A stretch of 64,000 bases of DNA from an uncultured Porphyromonadaceae bacterium (GTDB taxonomy: Bacteria > Bacteroidota > Bacteroidia > Bacteroidales > Muribaculaceae): positions 62,001-126,000 of the forward strand of contig CAMWVQ010000001.1 of the NCBI GenBank assembly GCA_947177635.1. Direction: 5' to 3'. Below the pieces are notes generated by a model, which searched no databases, was not told where the DNA came from, and saw only the letters and a program-made list of their open reading frames with translations. Made by a program: the position numbers and the translations under genes. This document shows, in pieces, positions 53,991 to 62,272 of the stretch (within the stretch, counting starts at the first letter, position 1; every line of letters begins with the position of its first letter).

Positions 53991-55286
53991 CTACTCTGAC
54001 AGAGCCTTGTAAGACTCACGGTCGGCATTGCGCAGCGACTCTTTGCTGGCGGGGTCTATGCCGTATTTGGAGGCAGGAGGAATGACCAGCACCATCCCGT
54101 TCTCGAGATTGTCGGGGTCACGGATTTTGTCTTTGTTCTCAAGGTAAATGTAAACCCAGAATTTCGCGTTGCCATAATGACGGCGCGCCATAACCGAGAG
54201 GTAATTGCCCGGCCTGACGGTGTCTGTCACCACCTCCGGCACAGCAGCGGGGGGAGTCGTCTCCACAACAGCCACGGCAGTGTCAGTCAAGTTTACGTCG
54301 TCTGAGGGGACAACCGTCTCTACGGAATCTGATTCGGCATCACAGCCGGCTTCACCGGCCCCATCATCAACCACGCTGCCCGCGTTATGGCGGATGAGAA
54401 TCCCATCCTCCAATACTTCAACGTTTGCAGGCATCCCAATGTTTGAATACCTGTAAGCGAGATACCCTGCGACAAGTCCGAGAAGACACGCGGCAATGGC
54501 CGTCACCACCAAAGTGAGGGTGGTGTGCCCCACCCGTTTGATTGTAACACGGCTCTCCGGCTCAAGCCTCACGGCAACGGGAGAATCATATCCCTGTTGC
54601 GCAACCGGTTGTTGTGCGGGCATATGCATCACCGGCTCAACTACCTGAGGAGCGGGAGCGGATGGAGCGACTGGGGGAGTCGTCGATTGGGAGGGAGAGG
54701 TATTGGCGGAAACCACCTTTTTGCCTCCGGTGAAACGTGGAGGCAGTGGCGGAGGGGTAGACACCTCCGGTTCGGCTATAATTTCCGGCTCAGCTTCCAC
54801 CGGCGCATCAGCAATCTCCGCTTGCTGGTTCTGAACATCGACAGCAGTCTCATCCGCCTCCGAGGCAGTGACAGCCACCTCTGAATCAACAGCATTTTCC
54901 TCTGATTCAGCGATTTCCTCAGCCGTAGGCTCCGGAAGCACCGGTTCCTCCACTGCGGTCTCTGCCTGCGAGTCGAAGAAACTGTCAAGCTCTTCATCTG
55001 TCAATGATTCGGCGACCTCGACTGACTCAAACATCGCGAATGGCTCGTTGACCTTAGCGGCCAACGAGGTCTCCGGAGCGAAATCAACTGTCGGATTTCC
55101 GTCGACATCTGATGAAACTTTGAACACACCGAGACCTTCGACCCTGACAACGCCGTCGGCTGTCAGCCCCTGGGTCACGACAACAGAGAATTCTTTCAGG
55201 AACGCCCCGGCGACATCGTCGCCACAATTCACCCTCGACGCGAGCCGGGTGATTATCTCTGGCATAGGTATCGTGGACGCGCTCAT
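53991..55286 (-). CDS. HU-fold protein with membrane helix and LysM domain
   Basis: 431 residues. HU-like DNA-binding fold at 9-90 (ending NEPFAMFESVEV), a long acidic, Glu/Ala/Pro-rich linker (95-250), one membrane helix (255-279, LTLVVTAIAACLLGLVAGYLAYRY) and a C-terminal LysM domain (356-404, VRPGNYLSVMARRHYGN). The layout puts HU in the cytoplasm and LysM in the periplasm, so it could link the nucleoid or a cytoplasmic partner to peptidoglycan; this is inference. The ATG overlaps the stop of the preceding HU gene (ATGA). Confidence 0.8.
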   Translation of the reverse strand: MSASTIPMPEIITRLASRVNCGDDVAGAFLKEFSVVVTQGLTADGVVRVEGLGVFKVSSDVDGNPTVDFAPETSLAAKVNEPFAMFESVEVAESLTDEELDSFFDSQAETAVEEPVLPEPTAEEIAESEENAVDSEVAVTASEADETAVDVQNQQAEIADAPVEAEPEIIAEPEVSTPPPLPPRFTGGKKVVSANTSPSQSTTPPVAPSAPAPQVVEPVMHMPAQQPVAQQGYDSPVAVRLEPESRVTIKRVGHTTLTLVVTAIAACLLGLVAGYLAYRYSNIGMPANVEVLEDGILIRHNAGSVVDDGAGEAGCDAESDSVETVVPSDDVNLTDTAVAVVETTPPAAVPEVVTDTVRPGNYLSVMARRHYGNAKFWVYIYLENKDKIRDPDNLENGMVLVIPPASKYGIDPASKESLRNADRESYKALSE

Positions 55287-55570
55287 TTCCGTGGATCCTC
55301 CGAAATCCCTTTCTTAAGCCTTCCGGCAGGTGTGAATTCCAGTTCTATGGCGGGGGGAAGCAGCACGCGTCGCCCCGTGGAGAGGTCTCTGACCACTGCC
55401 TCCTTACGCTTGATGCCCTGAAAGGAACCCAACGACGGGAGCGCCAGCCGGTTGAGGTTTCCACACTCCTCCCCTATCACCCCGACGAATCCTTCCAGCA
55501 GCTTTTCAGCCGTGGAGGTCTCAAGGTTGAGGCGCTTAGCCATTATATTTATGAATTGTCTGCTGTCCAA
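55283..55570 (-). CDS. HU-family DNA-binding protein
   Basis: About 95 residues. HU-like helices (DSRQFINIMAKRLNLETSTAEKLLEGFVGVIGE) and the beta-arm region (LPSLGSFQGIKRKEAVV). The TTG at 55570 is preferred over the ATG at 55543 because the first helix of the HU fold begins before that ATG; a -7 box lies 18 nt upstream of the TTG. Co-translated with the HU-LysM gene by an ATGA overlap. Confidence 0.7.
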   Translation of the reverse strand: MDSRQFINIMAKRLNLETSTAEKLLEGFVGVIGEECGNLNRLALPSLGSFQGIKRKEAVVRDLSTGRRVLLPPAIELEFTPAGRLKKGISEDPRK

Positions 55571-55587
55571 TGTGTGAAGAATTTTGG

Positions 55588-55595
55588 CAAAGTTA
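55588..55595 (-). promoter_or_regulatory. -7 element of the HU gene pair
   Basis: Minus-strand TAACTTTG, exact TAnnTTTG, just after the gdhA terminator; no good -33. Confidence 0.5.
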
Positions 55596-55608
55596 ATAAA
55601 ATTCCACC

Positions 55609-55644
55609 AAAAAACCGCGCCGACTCCCAAAAGAATCGGCGCGG
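55609..55644 (-). terminator. Terminator after gdhA
   Basis: Nine-bp GC-rich stem (55615-55623 with 55636-55644), 12-nt loop, followed on the minus strand by six T (55609-55614). Confidence 0.88.
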
Positions 55645-55674
55645 ATGAGATATCAGGTAATCAGACGTCAGCTA

Positions 55675-57012
55675 TCAGATAACGCCCTGTTCCATCATAG
55701 CGTTTGCGACTTTCATGAAGCCTGCGATGTTGGCTCCCTTCATATAGTTGAGGTAGCCGTCTTCCTGCATGCCATACTTGAGGCACTGCTCGTGGATGGC
55801 AGCCATGATCTGGTGGAGCTTGGCATCCACCTCTTCGCCTGTCCACTGGAGATGCTCGGCGTCCTGGGTCATCTCAAGGCCGGAGCAAGCCACGCCGCCT
55901 GCGTTTACAGCCTTGCCGGGAGCGTAGTTCACGCGGTTCTCGATGAAGCAGTCGATAGCCTCGGGGGTGCAACCCATGTTGGAGACCTCAGCCACCAGCT
56001 TGACTCCGTTTGCGACCATCTGCTTGGCGTCTTCGCCGTTGACCTCATTCTGGGTAGCGCAGGGGAGGGCGATGTCAACCTTCTGCTCCCAGGGTTTCTT
56101 GCCGGGGAAGAAGGTGGCGTTGGGATATTTCTCTGCGTAAGGAGCTACGATGTCGTTGCCTGACGCGCGGAGTTCGAGCATATACTCGATCTTGTCGCCG
56201 CTGATGCCGTCGGGATCATAAACATATCCGTCGGGACCGGAGATGGTGACAACCTTGGCGCCAAGTTCGGTTGCCTTGATGGCGGCGCCCCATGCCACGT
56301 TGCCGAAGCCGGAGATTGCGACAGTCTTTCCCTTGAGGTCTTCATTCTTCAGGGCCAGCATGTTCTGCACGAAGTAGAGGGCACCGAAACCGGTAGCCTC
56401 GGGACGCAGACGCGAACCGCCGAAGTCGAATCCCTTGCCGGTGAATGTGCCGGTATGCTCGTCGACAAGTTTCTTGTACATTCCATACATATAGCCCACC
56501 TCGCGGCCGCCTACGCCGATATCGCCGGCGGGAACGTCACGGTCGGGACCGAGGTTCTTCCAGAGGCCGAGGATGAAGGCCTGGCAGAAGCGCATGATTT
56601 CGCGGTCGCTCTTGCCACGGGGGGAGAAGTCTGAACCACCCTTGGCTCCACCCATCGGGAGAGTGGTGAGGGCGTTCTTGAAGGTCTGCTCGAAACCGAG
56701 GAATTTCAGAATCGACAGGTTGACGGACGCGTGGAAACGGATACCTCCCTTGTACGGGCCGATGGCGTTGTTGAACTGCACTCGGTAACCGATGTTGTTC
56801 TGCACGTCACCCTTGTCGTCGAGCCAGGTCACACGGAAGGTGACAATCTTGTCAGGTTCGACCATACGCTCGATGATTTTGTTGCGTTCAAACTCAGGAT
56901 GCTGGTTGTAAACGTCAACTACCGACATAAGAACCTCGCGGACAGCCTGCAGGTACTCTTTCTCACCCGGATGCTTTGCCTCCAGGGCGTTCATGATATT
57001 ATTTATATCCAT
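55675..57012 (-). CDS. gdhA: NADP-type glutamate dehydrogenase
   Basis: 445 residues, hexameric-type length. Catalytic block PMGGAKGGSDFSPRGKS with the active lysine, GDIGVGGREVGYM, and the Rossmann GFGNVAWGA motif. It assimilates ammonia into glutamate. Single gene with a terminator; its promoter could not be placed with confidence. Confidence 0.96.
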   Translation of the reverse strand: MDINNIMNALEAKHPGEKEYLQAVREVLMSVVDVYNQHPEFERNKIIERMVEPDKIVTFRVTWLDDKGDVQNNIGYRVQFNNAIGPYKGGIRFHASVNLSILKFLGFEQTFKNALTTLPMGGAKGGSDFSPRGKSDREIMRFCQAFILGLWKNLGPDRDVPAGDIGVGGREVGYMYGMYKKLVDEHTGTFTGKGFDFGGSRLRPEATGFGALYFVQNMLALKNEDLKGKTVAISGFGNVAWGAAIKATELGAKVVTISGPDGYVYDPDGISGDKIEYMLELRASGNDIVAPYAEKYPNATFFPGKKPWEQKVDIALPCATQNEVNGEDAKQMVANGVKLVAEVSNMGCTPEAIDCFIENRVNYAPGKAVNAGGVACSGLEMTQDAEHLQWTGEEVDAKLHQIMAAIHEQCLKYGMQEDGYLNYMKGANIAGFMKVANAMMEQGVI

Positions 57013-57263
57013 AACGTATGTATGAATTGGTTGAACTTTCAGTTGATTTCAGGCACAAATAAGATTTTATGCTATAAAGCATTATTTTTGAGCAGTCTTT
57101 AAGGAGATGACCCTTAATCGACTAACACCACCGCAAATATAGCACTTAATAATTGAATATAGCAAGAAAAAAATGAAATATTTTTCACCTTTTTTCGCCC
57201 CCCTGATCCCACCCCGGAATCGTTTTTCCATGTTTTTGGCAAGATGTTTGCATTATTGTTTGT

Positions 57264-57271
57264 TATATTTG
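57264..57271 (+). promoter_or_regulatory. -7 element of the large TPR gene
   Basis: TATATTTG, exact TAnnTTTG, 19 nt before the ATG at 57291; no -33 at standard spacing. The 278-bp divergent region 57013-57290 holds no ORF. Confidence 0.5.
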
Positions 57272-57290
57272 CAAAAACTTTACCCGCTGA

Positions 57291-59588
57291 ATGAAAAAAG
57301 ACCTCTTTGCCGAGATTAAAGAAAACGTGAAAAAATGTGTGGCGCAATCGCGTCTGCGCGAGGCGTTCACATTAGCCCGGTCACTCTCCGAAGGCAACAT
57401 GGCCTGGGAGATTTCAGACGCCCTCAATGAGGCGGAACAATCTTACAGGAGACTGCTGTCATACGCCGTTTCCGGGGCTGAAGACCCCGCCAGGGATGAG
57501 ATGACGGCGGAAATCGGCGAAACCATACTGACTATCACAGACCGACTCCAGCGCGACAACACCGCCAAGGAGGAGCCTACATTATATTACAACAACCTGC
57601 GCTATCTCCGCGCGAACCCGTCGGAGACGATTCCCTCGCTGATGGAAAGCTACCGCAAGGACTGCTCTGAAAGGTCGCTGCTCGACCTGGTGGCCTCAGG
57701 AAAGCATTCCGCCCGGTTCCACTCCACCACCTCAGAGAGGGAATTGCTGGAGCGCAAGATATTCAACATACTGTGGGTGTCGTTCCCCTTGTCTCGAGGC
57801 GACGCCGAGTCAATCGGTTCCACCCTCGGATCCAAGGTGTTGCCCGAACACGCCGTGGTGCTTTTCACATGGGCACTGGTTCTCGGCGGCCTGGAATTCT
57901 ACGACTCGCGCAGGCTTGAACTGCTTTGCGACCTGTACACCGACGGGGGCGCACAGGTCTCGGCCGTCGCCCTTATCGGACTGCTGACGGTGATGCACCG
58001 TTGGCGTGACCGCCGTTTCCCGCGAAGACTGACAGACCGTTTCGCCGCTGTCAGGGAACTGCCATCCTGGCAGTCTGACCTGAAGACCGCCTATATGGAG
58101 CTTACACGCACCCGCGACACTGACCGTATTTCCGCCAAGATTCGCGACGAGATAGTGCCGGAAATGATGAAGCTGCGCCCCGAATTCGAGCGCAAGCTCT
58201 CAACCCCGGAGACCGTCACCCCAGAGGAGATGGAGGAAAACCCCGAATGGCAGGAGATGCTCGACAAATCCGGACTCGCAGACCGCCTCAAGGAGATGAG
58301 CGAAATCCAGGAAGAGGGGGGAGACATAATGATGGGCACATTCTCCCATCTCAAACAGTTCCCATTCTTCAACGAGATTGCAAACTGGTTTGTCCCCTTC
58401 CACTGCGACCGCAGCGAGTTCGCAGACATCCCCGGCAACGGCGGCCTCGACAAGATCGCGGGGATGTTCGAACCGCTCAATTTCCTTTGCGACAGCGACA
58501 AGTATTCACTCCTTATGTCACTGTCGCATGTGCCTGCCGCACAGCGCGAGATTGTGATGGGGCAGCTAAACGCACAGGCAGACCAGTTCAACGCGCTGCG
58601 CGCCGCCTCGCTCGACCTCTCCACTGACAGCCGACGCGACTTGATTCGCCGCCAGATACAGAACCTGTACCGCTTCTTCCGCCTCTTCCGCCGCAAAGGT
58701 GAGTTCTACAACCCGTTCGGCGAAGGTGTGAACCTGGTGGCGGTGCCGGCGCTGGTCGATGATGTAAAGGAGCCGGAGATGCTCACCCTCATCGCGGAAT
58801 TCTATTTCTCCCACCAATACTGGCAGGAAGCACTCGATGTGTTCGGCATCGTGGACTCCATATCCGCCCCCTCGGCGGCCATCTACCAGAAAATGGGCCA
58901 CTGCCTGATGAGACTCGGGCGCACCTCCGCCGCCCTTTCCTGCTTTGAAAAGGCCGACATGCTCGACAACAGGAGCGTGTGGACAATCACGCGACTGGCC
59001 AAATGCCACTCCTTGCTGGGCAACCACTCCTCAGCCCTGGCCGCCTGCGAACGACTCGAGGAATTGCGCCCCGACCTCCCCTCGACATCCATGACGATGG
59101 GGCGCGCCCATCTCGCCCTCAGGCATTACCCCGAGGCCGTCAACGCCTTCTACAAGGCTTTCTATCTCGACGAGGAGTCGGGCAAAGCCCTTCGGCCGCT
59201 GGCGTGGAGCCTGCTGATGGACAAGCAGTTTGACCAAAGCCGAAAATACTACGAACGTGTCATTTCCGACTTCGACCCCCGTCCGGAAGACTTCCTCAAC
59301 ATGGGCCACCTCTCCCTCGCCACCGGGAAATTCGCCGAGGCCCAGAACTTCTACCGCCTCAGCATTCTCTCCCGTCCCCGACCCGCCGGAAGCTCAGGCA
59401 ACCCGGTTGTCAACACGGCAACTTCCGCCATCAGAGCCGCATCCGCGGCGGCAACAGACATCCCCCGCTCATCCATCGAGGGATTCATCGCCGACATGAA
59501 AGCCGACTCCGCCGCGCTTTCCCGCCTGGGAGTGTCCCCGGCCCTGATTCCTCTCATAACAGACGCGCTGCTCTACTCCCTGTCGTGA
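57291..59588 (+). CDS. Large cytoplasmic TPR-repeat protein
   Basis: 765 residues, no signal peptide or membrane helix. All-helical; N-terminal two thirds without recognisable domain, then TPR units from about residue 500 to 700 (PSAAIYQKMGHCLMRLGRTSAALSCFEKADMLD; EAVNAFYKAFYLDEESGKALRPLAW; FLNMGHLSLATGKFAEAQNFYRLSI). Probably a scaffold; partner unknown. The short leader and own -7 box suggest an independent gene. Confidence 0.75.
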   Translation: MKKDLFAEIKENVKKCVAQSRLREAFTLARSLSEGNMAWEISDALNEAEQSYRRLLSYAVSGAEDPARDEMTAEIGETILTITDRLQRDNTAKEEPTLYYNNLRYLRANPSETIPSLMESYRKDCSERSLLDLVASGKHSARFHSTTSERELLERKIFNILWVSFPLSRGDAESIGSTLGSKVLPEHAVVLFTWALVLGGLEFYDSRRLELLCDLYTDGGAQVSAVALIGLLTVMHRWRDRRFPRRLTDRFAAVRELPSWQSDLKTAYMELTRTRDTDRISAKIRDEIVPEMMKLRPEFERKLSTPETVTPEEMEENPEWQEMLDKSGLADRLKEMSEIQEEGGDIMMGTFSHLKQFPFFNEIANWFVPFHCDRSEFADIPGNGGLDKIAGMFEPLNFLCDSDKYSLLMSLSHVPAAQREIVMGQLNAQADQFNALRAASLDLSTDSRRDLIRRQIQNLYRFFRLFRRKGEFYNPFGEGVNLVAVPALVDDVKEPEMLTLIAEFYFSHQYWQEALDVFGIVDSISAPSAAIYQKMGHCLMRLGRTSAALSCFEKADMLDNRSVWTITRLAKCHSLLGNHSSALAACERLEELRPDLPSTSMTMGRAHLALRHYPEAVNAFYKAFYLDEESGKALRPLAWSLLMDKQFDQSRKYYERVISDFDPRPEDFLNMGHLSLATGKFAEAQNFYRLSILSRPRPAGSSGNPVVNTATSAIRAASAAATDIPRSSIEGFIADMKADSAALSRLGVSPALIPLITDALLYSLS

Positions 59589-59629
59589 CGTTTTCCGCCG
59601 ATTCAGACAAGGATGTCGGGAAAAAATAG

Positions 59630-59637
59630 TAAATTTG
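59630..59637 (+). promoter_or_regulatory. -7 element of the DUF4293 gene
   Basis: TAAATTTG, exact TAnnTTTG, 26 nt before the ATG at 59664. Confidence 0.5.
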
Positions 59638-59663
59638 CAGTCTAATCAAAACTGACAGACTAT

Positions 59664-60104
59664 ATGGTAATTCAACGTTGGCAATCCGTGTGGTTGCTTG
59701 TAGCGGCAATCCTTGTCGCCCTCTTCTGTTTCCTCCCGATGGCTTATGTCAGCGCGGAAGGGCCTGAGATTATGGATGCCAATTCCGTGACTTTCATGTA
59801 TCCCTCAGACAACTGGGTTATGCTTATTGTCGGGCTGCTTGTCGCAGTATTGCTGATTCTCAACATCTTCTCATTCAAAGACACCCGCCGTCAGAAGATG
59901 ATGACCATAGTGGCGGTGGTGCTGATTGCCGTCCTCGCGGCCTGCGCCTGCCTAATGGTCTACGGCTACCAGAGTGAAGGGGCCCGCGCCGAATGGATGG
60001 GCAGCATCCTGCTGCTTGCCGGAGCGGTGATTTTCGCCCTGCTTGCCTACCGGGGCATAAGCCACGACGAGAAACTGCTGAAAGCCGCCGACCGCCTGCG
60101 CTGA
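59664..60104 (+). CDS. DUF4293 family membrane protein
   Basis: 146 residues. Begins MVIQRWQSVWLLVAAILVAL, typical of DUF4293, with four membrane helices in all. Bacteroidetes-specific; function unknown. 55 nt ahead of uvrB and possibly co-transcribed. Confidence 0.82.
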   Translation: MVIQRWQSVWLLVAAILVALFCFLPMAYVSAEGPEIMDANSVTFMYPSDNWVMLIVGLLVAVLLILNIFSFKDTRRQKMMTIVAVVLIAVLAACACLMVYGYQSEGARAEWMGSILLLAGAVIFALLAYRGISHDEKLLKAADRLR

Positions 60105-60159
60105 TTCTCCGCCGCCACAGGGCGGCGACATCAGATGAGCGCGGATTGTTATACCACTG

Positions 60160-62241
60160 ATGGATTTCAAACTAACATCCCAATACAGCCCGACAGGCGA
60201 CCAGCCGGAAGCCATCGCCGAACTTGTCAGGGGGGTCAATGACGGCCTCCCCGCCCAGGTGTTGCTCGGCGTCACCGGCTCCGGAAAGACGTTCACCATG
60301 GCCAATGTCATACAGCAGGTGAAACGCCCTACCCTGATATTGAGCCACAACAAGACCCTGGCCGCCCAGCTCTACAGCGAGTTCAAGCAGTTCTTCCCCG
60401 AGAACTCCGTGCAGTATTTCGTCTCATATTACGACTACTACCAGCCGGAGGCCTACATCCCATCCGTTGACAAGTACATCGAGAAAGACCTCTCGATCAA
60501 CGACGAAATCGAGAAACTGCGGCTGGCCACAGTGTCGGCCCTCCTGTCAGGACGCCGCGACGTGGTGGTCATAAGCTCAGTGTCATGTCTCTTCGGCATG
60601 GGAAATCCCGAGGACTTCGACGCCAATGTCATTGAAATCAAAGAAGGGCAACGCATATCACGCAACGCTTTCCTGCGCCGCCTCGCCGAATCCCTCTACA
60701 GCCGCAACGAGATAGAACTCAACCGTGGCAACTTCCGCGTGAAGGGTGACACGGTAGACATCCGTCTGGCTTATGAGGAAATAATCCTGAGAGTGATTTT
60801 CTTCGGTGACGAGATAGAATCCATCGCCACCCTCCATCCGCTCGACAACACCCCGCTCGGCCGTCACGACCGTTTCCAGATTTACCCGGCCAACCTGTTC
60901 GTGACCTCAAAGGAGCGCCAGGCATCGGCACTGGCGCAGATGGAACTTGACCTCGGGGAACAGGTGGAGTTCTTCAACAAGGAGGCGAAGCTTCTTGAAG
61001 CCAAACGCCTCTATGAGCGCACCACCTACGACATCGAGATGATACGCGAGGTCGGCCATTGCCCGGGCATCGAGAATTACAGCCGTTATTTCGACGGCCG
61101 CGAACCGGGTATGCGCCCGTTCTGCCTTCTCGACTACTTCCCGAAAGACTACCTGACGATAATCGACGAGAGCCATGTGACAGTGCCGCAGATAAGGGCC
61201 ATGTATGGCGGCGACCTCTCGCGAAAGCAGAACCTTGTCGATTACGGATTCCGACTGCAGTCGGCACTCGACAACCGCCCGTTGCGCTTCGAGGAGTTCG
61301 AACGCCTCACCGGGCAGATAATATATGTAAGCGCGACCCCTGCCGACTACGAGCTGGAGAAGAGCGAGGGTGTGGTGGTCGAACAGGTCATCCGACCCAC
61401 CGGCCTCCTCGACCCCCTTATTGAAGTGGAGCCTACATTACACCAGATCGACCACCTGCTCGAACAGATCGAGCAACGGCGAGAGAGGGGGGAACGTGTG
61501 CTGGTGACAACCCTCACCAAACGCATGGCCGAAGAGCTGAACGATTATTTCCTCAAACTGAAGATAAAGACCGCCTACATCCATTCGGATGTCGACACCC
61601 TCGACCGAATAAAGATACTCGACGACCTCCGCGCCGGGGTCTACGACGTGCTTATAGGCGTCAACCTCCTCCGTGAGGGTCTCGACCTTCCGGAGGTGTC
61701 GCTTGTCGCCATCATCGACGCCGACAAGGAGGGTTTCCTGCGCTCCCACCGGTCATTGACACAGACTGTCGGACGCGCCGCCCGAAACCTCAACGGAATG
61801 GTGATAATGTATGCCGACAAGATGACCGACTCGATGAAGCTCACCATCGAGGAGACACGTCGCCGCCGGGAGAAACAGATGGCCTACAACGAGGCCCACG
61901 GCATCACGCCGCAGGCCATCGTCAAAGCCAGGGCGTCGCTGGTCGGCCTCGACACGGAAGACCTCACCCCCGCCTGCTCACCGCAACGCGCCGGAGACCG
62001 CCGCCGTTCGGCATCAGCACAGGCGGCCAAGGTCATCCCCTACGCCGAGGAATACACCTCATCGACAGACATCGCCGCCGACCCGGTGATTCCCTACATG
62101 AGCAAGGGGGAAATCGAACGATACATCACCCGTATGCGTTCAGAGATGATGCAGGCCGCGAAGAACATGGAGTTCATGGAAGCAGCCCGCCTGCGCGACG
62201 AAATCCTGAAAATGGAGAAACTCGCGGCCTCGATGGCGTAA
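60160..62241 (+). CDS. uvrB: Excinuclease ABC subunit B
   Basis: 693 residues. Walker A GVTGSGKT, the beta-hairpin region YYDYYQPEAYIPSVDKYIEKD, helicase motif II with DESH, motif VI QTVGRAARN, and a C-terminal UVR domain (NMEFMEAARLRDEI). DNA damage recognition and loading in nucleotide excision repair. Confidence 0.97.
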   Translation: MDFKLTSQYSPTGDQPEAIAELVRGVNDGLPAQVLLGVTGSGKTFTMANVIQQVKRPTLILSHNKTLAAQLYSEFKQFFPENSVQYFVSYYDYYQPEAYIPSVDKYIEKDLSINDEIEKLRLATVSALLSGRRDVVVISSVSCLFGMGNPEDFDANVIEIKEGQRISRNAFLRRLAESLYSRNEIELNRGNFRVKGDTVDIRLAYEEIILRVIFFGDEIESIATLHPLDNTPLGRHDRFQIYPANLFVTSKERQASALAQMELDLGEQVEFFNKEAKLLEAKRLYERTTYDIEMIREVGHCPGIENYSRYFDGREPGMRPFCLLDYFPKDYLTIIDESHVTVPQIRAMYGGDLSRKQNLVDYGFRLQSALDNRPLRFEEFERLTGQIIYVSATPADYELEKSEGVVVEQVIRPTGLLDPLIEVEPTLHQIDHLLEQIEQRRERGERVLVTTLTKRMAEELNDYFLKLKIKTAYIHSDVDTLDRIKILDDLRAGVYDVLIGVNLLREGLDLPEVSLVAIIDADKEGFLRSHRSLTQTVGRAARNLNGMVIMYADKMTDSMKLTIEETRRRREKQMAYNEAHGITPQAIVKARASLVGLDTEDLTPACSPQRAGDRRRSASAQAAKVIPYAEEYTSSTDIAADPVIPYMSKGEIERYITRMRSEMMQAAKNMEFMEAARLRDEILKMEKLAASMA

Positions 62242-62272
62242 GCCGTCACTCTCCCGGCCGCACCAATGCCTT

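Noticed and set aside
57013..57290. Possible gdhA promoter near TCTTATTTGTG
   Set aside because: It does not fit TAnnTTTG in register and has no -33 partner.
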